A stretch of 25,986 bases of DNA, taken from IMG/VR virus record IMGVR_UViG_3300036719_003134, positions 1-25,986 of that record. One strand, 5' to 3'. A program made the translations under genes and the position numbers. Source of the DNA: a virus. The first letter of the stretch is position 1. Every line of letters starts with the position of its first letter. Of this stretch, positions 19,639-25,986 are shown one piece after another. The notes beneath the pieces were generated by a model, which was not told the DNA's origin, made no database searches, and was given only the letters and a program-made list of their open reading frames with translations.

Positions 19639-21325
19639 TTTTACCACCTTTGGGGTTTGGAATTTCTGCTGCTGAAACATTTACAGTCGGTTCTATAGGA
19701 ACTTCACCGCCAGCACCTTGCTCGATTGCTTGACCTGCCCCCTCTTCTGGCGGCAACGGATTTCCCATTTCGTCTACTGGTGCATTTGGATCTGGTAAGA
19801 TACCCTTTGCAATTTCATCTTCAATTTGAAAATCAATTTCAATAATTTCAGAATCTGTTTGGCGAAGAATTTTTTTACGAACATATTCCGTAGAATAATA
19901 TTTTCCAATGTAAGGTTCAATCGTTGTTGCTAAAGTTAATCTATTTGTTAAAAGTTCTGCTTCTTTTAATTCTGAAAAATGATTATCATATAAAAAATCA
20001 TATTGAATATGATCACTCATTTGCTCCCAATCTTTTGGAGAAACAATGTTCTTCAGAAGTAATTGAGTGCGAAGCATATCATTAAATAGATTTGCAAAAC
20101 GCTTTCTTAATCTTCCTACAAATTTTGAAAACTTTAATTCATCACGAAGAATTTCTGATGATCTACCAAGATTAAATCCATCTCCTCCACCTGCAATTCT
20201 TGTTTCGGGAACACCTAGTGCTCTATAAAGTTTTTTCTGAAAATATTCTATGTCAGCAAGTTCTCCAAGATTTTGACCACCTGGAAGAGTTGTAATTTCA
20301 GTTCCTCTACCACCTTCTCTTCTAGGTAACCAAAAGTCTTCAAGCATACTCATAAACTTACGATCATCACGAACTTCGCCAGTATTTGCATCATATACAA
20401 GTTTATTACGATAACGACTCATTACCTCTTTAAGGTATTGCTCTGCTTTTACCTTTGGAAGATTGCCAACATCAATATAAAAAATACGACGTTCTGGTGC
20501 TCTAGATAATCTATAAATGACAAGAGAGTCCTCAATCATTCTGAGTTGATTAAGAGCTTTAATTGCTTTATGTAAATATGAAAGAATTGTTCCTTTATTT
20601 CTATCTACTAATCCTGATGTGCAATATGTAATTGAATCTTTAGCAATCTTAACTCCTTTTTTAGATCCACCACTAATTGTTCCAGTTGGAAAATTTGGAG
20701 TTGGTGTGTAAATAAAATATTCTTCAATTTCCGGAAAATTATATTCCTGTTCTTGACCAAAAGATCTTGATAATAAATTTAAATTTCTAGATCCATTTAA
20801 ATCATTACCTGTCTTTTTTTCTTGACGAACGTGCTTTATTTTCATTGGGTCAATGTATCTCAATTCCTGAATACCTGCTTCAGGATTCTTTTGATCAATG
20901 ACTTTTAAATAAAATAAACGTCCATCTATATACCAATTTCTAAAAATCTCATGAGATTTTTTGTCAAAATCTAAAATTTCTTTAATATATTTGAATTCTG
21001 CTCTTATAACTTCTTTTAATCTATCACTAGCGTTTAAGTTTGATAATTCAATTTCTACAGGAGAATCATACAGGTCACTAACAATTGCTTCATTTACTAC
21101 GTCTTCAATAGCACCATCGCATTCTGGATGAAGTGCCATCTCACGATACCGACGAATTAAATCATACTCTGTTCTATAAACACCCTCAATATCAACATAT
21201 TGTCCATAAAATCCGGATTGAATAAAATGATCAACCCCGTCCTCATTATTGGGAGGAACGGGGGAGACTATGGATTTGGATTTTTGTTCGTTATCCTCAA
21301 TCGAAAAACCAAAAAGTTTCGCCAT
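19634..21325 (-). CDS. 20: Portal protein gp20
   Basis: A 563-aa portal vertex protein (T4: 524 aa). The segments YGQYVDIEGVYRTEYDLIRRYREMA near 39-64 (given in outline), HPECDGAIEDVVNEAI near 66-81 and LPGGQNLGELADIEYFQKKLYRALGVP in the second half are the regions used as the cyanophage g20 marker. It forms the dodecameric ring that connects head, terminase and neck. A Pro/Gly/Glu-rich tail follows residue 515. The start at 21325 lies 31 nt after the gp19 stop, with a late-box variant in the gap. Confidence 0.97.
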   Translation of the reverse strand: MAKLFGFSIEDNEQKSKSIVSPVPPNNEDGVDHFIQSGFYGQYVDIEGVYRTEYDLIRRYREMALHPECDGAIEDVVNEAIVSDLYDSPVEIELSNLNASDRLKEVIRAEFKYIKEILDFDKKSHEIFRNWYIDGRLFYLKVIDQKNPEAGIQELRYIDPMKIKHVRQEKKTGNDLNGSRNLNLLSRSFGQEQEYNFPEIEEYFIYTPTPNFPTGTISGGSKKGVKIAKDSITYCTSGLVDRNKGTILSYLHKAIKALNQLRMIEDSLVIYRLSRAPERRIFYIDVGNLPKVKAEQYLKEVMSRYRNKLVYDANTGEVRDDRKFMSMLEDFWLPRREGGRGTEITTLPGGQNLGELADIEYFQKKLYRALGVPETRIAGGGDGFNLGRSSEILRDELKFSKFVGRLRKRFANLFNDMLRTQLLLKNIVSPKDWEQMSDHIQYDFLYDNHFSELKEAELLTNRLTLATTIEPYIGKYYSTEYVRKKILRQTDSEIIEIDFQIEDEIAKGILPDPNAPVDEMGNPLPPEEGAGQAIEQGAGGEVPIEPTVNVSAAEIPNPKGGKI

Positions 21326-21353
21326 TTTATAAATTTAAACTGATTATATGATA

Positions 21354-21361
21354 TATTTAGT
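21354..21361 (-). promoter_or_regulatory. Possible late promoter variant for gp20
   Basis: ACTAAATA at 21361-21354 keeps the TAAATA core but differs at the first two bases. Expected start near 21348, leader about 23 nt. It is weaker than the boxes before gp18, gp22 and gp23. Confidence 0.35.
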
Positions 21362-21947
21362 TAATATCTTGACCACCAGCAGCAGGAGAATCGCCCTTAA
21401 CTGCTTCCCACCAAAGGATTTGGAACTCTACAGGAAATTCTTGAATCGTGCTAGTTCCATAATCAAGAGTTATTGAACCAATAGAAGTTGGGAAAATATC
21501 ATAAAAATGATATGCTCTTAATGTAGTTCCATCACGATCAAGTTGGTAAACAAATGCATCTGCCGTATATGCAGTTGGATCTGTTACTCCAGTGTTATCA
21601 GAAACTCTATTAATTCTATTCATCCAGTTCTCAAATGCAGAACGGATTGCAAAATCAGTATCATTAATAACTGTTACTGTCCAACTTTCAAAAGTCCTAT
21701 CTCCAGCAACTTTTAAAGTTCTTCCTCTAAATGGAACATCGATAGGAGCGACGTTTGATGCGGGTAAATTTGCACCCTTAACTAAAAATCTTGCTTTATC
21801 AAGAACATTAGTGTCTGCTGGTGCAATATCTGGGAATGAAAGAACGACTTCAAAAAGGTTACTTCTTGCACCACCACCAGTTAACTTACTTTTGAAGTCA
21901 GTAATCTTTCTTAGTGGAGGTGGATTTAATTGTTGTCTAGTTGCCAT
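21357..21947 (-). CDS. 19: Tail tube protein gp19
   Basis: A 196-aa tube subunit (T4: 163 aa). LVKGANLPASNVAPIDVPFRG followed by LKVAGDRTFESWTVTVIND aligns with T4 gp19 (ATALPAGIVEKIPVGF, INVAGDRTFDDWTVTVMND). The C-terminal IFPTSIGSITLDYGTSTIQEF matches the T4 LWPTNVGELQLDW strand. Hexameric rings stack inside the sheath to form the DNA channel. AGAGG lies upstream of the ATG. No own promoter is obvious, so it is probably co-transcribed with gp18. Confidence 0.95.
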   Translation of the reverse strand: MATRQQLNPPPLRKITDFKSKLTGGGARSNLFEVVLSFPDIAPADTNVLDKARFLVKGANLPASNVAPIDVPFRGRTLKVAGDRTFESWTVTVINDTDFAIRSAFENWMNRINRVSDNTGVTDPTAYTADAFVYQLDRDGTTLRAYHFYDIFPTSIGSITLDYGTSTIQEFPVEFQILWWEAVKGDSPAAGGQDIN

Positions 21948-21966
21948 AGTAGTTTAAACCTCTAAA

Positions 21967-24144
21967 TTAAAAGTTTCCGATTACTTCTTCAAAGTCAACA
22001 CCAGTTTTGGTGGCAATAAAGTTAAGACCAATGAAGTTAATTGATCTTGCTGGTTTGATGTAAATATCAGCAACAAATTCATTGTTGTCGATTATAGCAG
22101 CGGTGTTATTTGTTTCATCACAAATAACAACATAATCAAATATTCCTCTTTTTGCTTGGACATCACGCAAGAATGGTTCGATTGTATTTACGAAATTTGT
22201 TCTAGTAATTTCGTCGTTGAATTCAAAGAGAGCATCCTTTGCTGCTTGAGAAATAGCATTTTCAAGATAAACAAAGAGACGACGAACGTTAATTCTATCA
22301 AATGCTGATGCTTTAGCAAGACCTGTTTTATCACCAAACAGAATAATTCCTGCACCAGGTGAGAAAATTACTGGATTGACTCTATTTGAATAAAGTGTAT
22401 CTCTTTGAGTTTTTGATGGATTGTATGCAAGTTTAACTGCATTCAAAATCGCACCTCTGGAAGTTCCTGCTGGTGAATACCAAGCAAAGTTGTTGATGTC
22501 ATTGCGGGCACAAAGTCCTGCAATATCACCATTTAGGGGAACATATCTAAAGGTATTTGAGAACCTATCATACATGTATTTGTATCCACTATCAAAGATT
22601 GCATAAGAAGATGAAGCAATCGGTGAATAAAACTCAATTACATTATCAGTAATATCAGCAGCAGACCTTACTGTTACTGCAGTTTGCACTGAAGTATCCG
22701 ATAGAGCAGCACCTCTATATGGTGAAATAAATGCGATTGCATCTTTTCTCAATTCTGCAACAGAAATTAATTTATTTGCAAGTGCTTGTGCTGTTGAAAT
22801 ATCATAAGCAGCAGATCCCATTAAAAGAAAATCTACTTTAAAGTTCTCTGCATTTTCAAACAAGTCATAACCATCAGACAACTCAGCAAGAGTTGCTGTT
22901 AAAGAACCTGAAGTGGTGATTGCTGCTTGACCATTGTAATCTTTACCACCTGTAAGGGTGTTTGTAGATGCTCCGGAAGCAGCAAAAGTGATTCCCTCTG
23001 CTTCCTGGTCCCAAGCAACATCAGACTCTAGATTAAAGTCACTACTATATCCCGTAGTAACAATTCCAGTTGGAGATCCAAGACCAAAGATATACTCTGA
23101 GTTATTTACAATATATTTTCTCCAATATGCAGGATTTCCTACAGAAAATTCTGCATCCGTTGCTTTAGATAAACTTAAGTGCTTTTCAAGAATTGTTCCT
23201 GCATTTCCAGTTACTGTTCCAAGAGCATCAATTACGACCACATGAACTTCATCAAATCTCGAATCTCTTGCTACAGCATATGCAGAAGTTCCTGGTCTTG
23301 GAGCAATATTATTCCAAGAAATAGATGAAGTGCTTGTAAGACCTAATGTTTGCTGATCAAACCAATCAAGTCTTCCGGTATAAGTAGTTGCTCCTGTTGC
23401 AACGGTTTGTCCGTTTGTGTGAATTGCAACGCTTCCATTTGAAGAGAAAGCATATACCCCAGATGGTTGATAATCAACTTGAGTTTCAGTTCCTGCCGCA
23501 GAGACGTGTGAAAGAACCTTAACGGATACTCTATTTCCCGAAACTTCTGTGATAATTCCCTTTAGGTAACCATCAAGAACTGAAGTTGTTCCTGCACCAG
23601 GATTAATTCTACCCACTACAGATTGAGTAACACCGTATCCAACTGCAATATTTGCAATTCCTGATGCAATAGAAGTATTAACTCCTACCAAGATTTGATC
23701 TGCTTTTGAATCAATAATCCCAACCTTGAGACCATTTGACCAAGATCCTGGATTTCTTGCAGCAACAACTACTCCAGAAAGAGTATTTTCATCATATCCC
23801 AATGCATTATAGTGATCTAAACTATCAATCTTTACGCTCGATGCAGTTCCCACAAATCCATTTCTTAAATCATTATCATTTGCTCTTACAACTCTAAGTG
23901 CTCCACCATATGCCAAATATGAAGAAGCAGATAACCAATGTTCATAATGCTTATCTGTGGAATATGGTTCTCCAAAATTAACTAGTAAATCGTTTTCATT
24001 TTCAACTAAAGTTGGCGAATCTACAGGTCCTTTTGCAAAAGGAGCAACAATTGCACCAATTTTATCGGATGAGGGGGCAACTCTTCCAAGTGTTAGATCA
24101 ACTTCTCTTACTACAATTCCAGGAGATGCTAAATTAAGCGGCAT
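21967..24144 (-). CDS. 18: Contractile tail sheath protein gp18
   Basis: A 725-aa sheath protein (T4: 659 aa). The N-terminus PLNLASPGIVVREVDLT is the typical sheath opening that forms the linking strand. The C-terminal region with SPGAGIILFGDKTGLAK, FDRINVRRLFVYLENAI and the end strand is the conserved inner core facing the tube. The middle 300 residues are the variable outer domains with many Gly/Ser/Thr beta segments. A perfect late box and a strong AGAGGAG ribosome binding site (24157-24151) precede it, consistent with a highly expressed structural gene. Confidence 0.96.
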   Translation of the reverse strand: MPLNLASPGIVVREVDLTLGRVAPSSDKIGAIVAPFAKGPVDSPTLVENENDLLVNFGEPYSTDKHYEHWLSASSYLAYGGALRVVRANDNDLRNGFVGTASSVKIDSLDHYNALGYDENTLSGVVVAARNPGSWSNGLKVGIIDSKADQILVGVNTSIASGIANIAVGYGVTQSVVGRINPGAGTTSVLDGYLKGIITEVSGNRVSVKVLSHVSAAGTETQVDYQPSGVYAFSSNGSVAIHTNGQTVATGATTYTGRLDWFDQQTLGLTSTSSISWNNIAPRPGTSAYAVARDSRFDEVHVVVIDALGTVTGNAGTILEKHLSLSKATDAEFSVGNPAYWRKYIVNNSEYIFGLGSPTGIVTTGYSSDFNLESDVAWDQEAEGITFAASGASTNTLTGGKDYNGQAAITTSGSLTATLAELSDGYDLFENAENFKVDFLLMGSAAYDISTAQALANKLISVAELRKDAIAFISPYRGAALSDTSVQTAVTVRSAADITDNVIEFYSPIASSSYAIFDSGYKYMYDRFSNTFRYVPLNGDIAGLCARNDINNFAWYSPAGTSRGAILNAVKLAYNPSKTQRDTLYSNRVNPVIFSPGAGIILFGDKTGLAKASAFDRINVRRLFVYLENAISQAAKDALFEFNDEITRTNFVNTIEPFLRDVQAKRGIFDYVVICDETNNTAAIIDNNEFVADIYIKPARSINFIGLNFIATKTGVDFEEVIGNF

Positions 24145-24180
24145 CTTTTTCTCCTCTACAATTCCAGAATATTCTAAAAG

Positions 24181-24188
24181 TATTTATA
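24181..24188 (-). promoter_or_regulatory. Late promoter for gp18
   Basis: A perfect TATAAATA at 24188-24181 in the 62-nt gap between gp17 and gp18. The expected start near 24175 coincides with the first base of a 10-bp palindrome, AGAATATTCT (24175-24166). The leader of about 31 nt contains AGAGGAG 6 nt before the ATG. Confidence 0.72.
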
Positions 24189-24206
24189 ATTTCCTACTTC
24201 TTAATC

Positions 24207-25904
24207 TTAATGATATTCCCACATATAAGATCTATCACCATACTCATCTACATTCCATACTTCTAAAGCGTTATTTTCATTTTTTGATCCAGCAAATATC
24301 CATCTATCTCCAGTTTCTTCATCAATAGTGACACTAAAATCATCTAATCCATCGGAGATAAATCCAAAAGGAGACATATCTTGTTCAATTTGATTTTTTT
24401 GCTCTTCATAAATTCTTTTACGAACATCATTGTCCGTCATTTCTTTAAAATAATCTTGAGCAACTAACCAAGAAAAAATAACCAGGCACATTGCTAGGTC
24501 ATCATTACATCCTTCTTCTGCTTCAAATGAATTATGACGTTGAGCAAATGTAGTTAATTCTGAAATAATATCATAATCTACTGTTAATAATTTATCATCC
24601 TCCATTAAAGTTTTTAAGTTTGAACAACCTAATTTTTTAACTGCTGCGGTAGTTCTTACACCAAGTTGCGATTTCTTACCACTAAATCCAGATCCAACAA
24701 TTTGCCCAGCACGACCCCTCATAGCACACATTAGAACGTTGTCGTATTCCAAATCAAAATGAAGAATACTTGCCACCTGATCACCAATATCATTTACTTC
24801 TACTAACAACCAAGAGTCATTATATCCTTTTGCAACTTCATGAATAACACTTGGAAATAACATTGGTTTAATTTCATTATTTTTATACTTCGCCACAACT
24901 TTATATGGAAAGTTAGTAATGTCAAAAACAATAAATGCTGAATAATCATTACCAAGACCACGAGCAACGTCTACAGTTATAAGATAGTTATGCTCCTCTT
25001 TTGGGTGCTCATAAACATCCAATCCAGCATTTCTTTTAATTGGATCTTCATAAACAAGATTTCGAAGTTTTGCTGGATTAATCAGAGTATTGACAGATCC
25101 TAAAAACTCACACTCAAACTCAACTTTGAACTGTTGCTCTGATGTGTTAGCAATTGTCTGTGCCTTCCAGTTTTCGTCTCTACCAGGAACTTCAGACCAA
25201 TGGACATCAGTAGGCACATATTCATTTTTACCACGCTCTGCGTCGTGCCACATACGGTAGAAGTGATTCATACCGCGAGGGGTGGAAACAATAATTACCT
25301 TTGTGCTTTGACCAGAAGAAATAGTAGGATACACAGACGCAAAGAAGTCGTCGGCAATGTGATTTGGAATGAACGCAAATTCGTCCAAAAAGATGACATT
25401 ATATGACCCACCTCGAACAGCAGATGAAGAAGTAGAGTTTGATGAAATTTTTGATCCATTTTCTAACTCTAGAGAACCCTTGTTCCAAGATATAATACCC
25501 TGTTGCATCCACTTGGGTAGATTCTCATAAGCAAGTTGTAATCTTCCGAGAAGGTCTCTGGCAGTAGATGCTTTGTTTGCTAGAATTGCTATATTCACAT
25601 TATCGTTAAATACCGCATAATGTAATAAGTATGAGACGCAAGTTGTAGATTTACCCGTCTGTCGGGGCATCTTGCAGATATTAAATCTATTCTCGTGGAA
25701 GTTCTTTACAAGTTTCTCCTGAAACGGATACATCTTAAATGGAACAAGACCGTGGTCCAAAGAAACAATCTTAATATAATTCTTTGCAAAATATACAGGA
25801 TCTTCCTTACACTTTAAGAACTCAATAATTTGTTCTTCAGTGAATTGAATTTGTGTATTCGCTTTTTTCAGGTTTGGATTGCCAAGATAGATGTTATCAC
25901 TCAT
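24207..25904 (-). CDS. 17: Large terminase subunit gp17
   Basis: A 565-aa packaging motor (T4: 610 aa). The ATPase domain has Walker A PRQTGKST near 80-87 and Walker B VIFLDEFAF near 170-178, followed by the coupling motif STPRGMNHFY. The nuclease domain has TVDVARGLGNDYSAF with its first acidic residue, LLVEVNDIGD, and the late acidic pair CNDDLAMCLV. It translocates DNA into the prohead through gp20 and cuts the concatemer. The start at 25904 follows a GTAGGTAA ribosome binding site that overlaps the end of the previous gene. Confidence 0.96.
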   Translation of the reverse strand: MSDNIYLGNPNLKKANTQIQFTEEQIIEFLKCKEDPVYFAKNYIKIVSLDHGLVPFKMYPFQEKLVKNFHENRFNICKMPRQTGKSTTCVSYLLHYAVFNDNVNIAILANKASTARDLLGRLQLAYENLPKWMQQGIISWNKGSLELENGSKISSNSTSSSAVRGGSYNVIFLDEFAFIPNHIADDFFASVYPTISSGQSTKVIIVSTPRGMNHFYRMWHDAERGKNEYVPTDVHWSEVPGRDENWKAQTIANTSEQQFKVEFECEFLGSVNTLINPAKLRNLVYEDPIKRNAGLDVYEHPKEEHNYLITVDVARGLGNDYSAFIVFDITNFPYKVVAKYKNNEIKPMLFPSVIHEVAKGYNDSWLLVEVNDIGDQVASILHFDLEYDNVLMCAMRGRAGQIVGSGFSGKKSQLGVRTTAAVKKLGCSNLKTLMEDDKLLTVDYDIISELTTFAQRHNSFEAEEGCNDDLAMCLVIFSWLVAQDYFKEMTDNDVRKRIYEEQKNQIEQDMSPFGFISDGLDDFSVTIDEETGDRWIFAGSKNENNALEVWNVDEYGDRSYMWEYH

Positions 25905-25910
25905 AATAAA

Positions 25911-25986
25911 TTACCTACTAATTTCTTCCCAGTCCATAGACCCGTGAATATCTGCACCATTAGCATTGGAAGAAGCAACGAGAGAA
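25911..25986 (-). CDS. 16: C-terminus of the gene upstream of gp17, probably small terminase gp16
   Basis: The last 24 codons of a gene entering from the high-coordinate edge, ending SMDWEEISR with the stop at 25913-25911. In T4 and cyanomyoviruses gene 16 (small terminase subunit, DNA recognition) sits directly upstream of 17, so gp16 is the likely identity. The fragment is too short to confirm from sequence. Confidence 0.5.
   Translation of the reverse strand, partial: SLVASSNANGADIHGSMDWEEISR

Noticed and set aside
24166-24175. Palindrome AGAATATTCT before gp18 as an operator
   Set aside because: A short AT-rich palindrome can occur by chance here, and no second copy or partner protein is evident.
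1-25986. tRNA genes, CRISPR arrays, insertion sequences, photosynthesis genes
   Set aside because: I looked for CCA-ended cloverleafs, regular direct repeats, transposases and psbA/hli-type proteins and saw none.

Overview
This window is a contiguous block of the core genome of a T4-like marine myovirus. Every credible gene lies on the minus strand, so the text below follows transcription from high to low coordinates. The order gp16 end - gp17 - gp18 - gp19 - gp20 - gp67-like - gp21 - gp22 - gp23 - gp3 - uvsY - uvsW - gp55 - gp47 - gp46 - (VWA, CobS-like) - gp45 - gp44 - gp62 start is the arrangement I know from cyanomyoviruses of Prochlorococcus and Synechococcus. Three accessory genes also point to a cyanobacterial host rather than an enteric one: a CobS-like MoxR ATPase, a DUF3110-like protein (a family known mainly from cyanobacteria) and an Sm-like protein. 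A T4-like pelagiphage is the main alternative. The DNA is AT-rich, and I see no tRNA, CRISPR array or insertion sequence.

Region 1 (25986 to about 15530) is the packaging and structural block. It holds the C-terminus of a probable small terminase, large terminase, tail sheath, tail tube, portal, a 55-aa gp67-position protein, a beta-rich 175-aa protein, prohead protease, an unusually acidic scaffold and the major capsid protein. It ends in a strong intrinsic terminator. T4-type late promoter boxes (TATAAATA and close variants) lie just upstream of gp18, gp20, the gp67-like gene, gp22 and gp23.

Region 2 (about 15512 to 8700) carries a 56-aa protein, the tail completion protein gp3, recombination mediator UvsY, helicase UvsW, an Sm-like protein, late sigma factor gp55, the Mre11/Rad50-like pair gp47/gp46 separated by a DUF3110-like gene, and a 48-aa basic protein. 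A perfect 9-bp hairpin covers the uvsW start. It is overlapped by a near-consensus late promoter whose transcript would lack the 5' arm. A sigma70-like promoter precedes gp55.

Region 3 (about 8700 to 4300) has a late-promoter-driven 163-aa protein, a 717-aa HExxH plus VWA protein and a MoxR/CobS-like AAA+ ATPase. The last two genes each sit directly behind a terminator fused to a TATAAT box. A DUF3310-like gene follows, with its own sigma70-like promoter and with its ribosome binding site in the stem and its start codon in the loop of a 9-bp hairpin.

Region 4 (about 4322 to 1) is the replication clamp and clamp-loader operon. It runs gp45, a small HExxH protein, a 169-aa protein, a 40-aa protein, gp44 and a 68-aa protein. 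Next come two genes that appear inserted before gp62: a PD-(D/E)XK-like candidate nuclease and a D12-class DNA adenine methyltransferase. The methyltransferase's conserved C-terminus ends at the gp62 start codon, and its reading frame runs on for 56 nt into gp62. This restriction-modification-like pair and the two start-codon hairpins are the most interesting things here.
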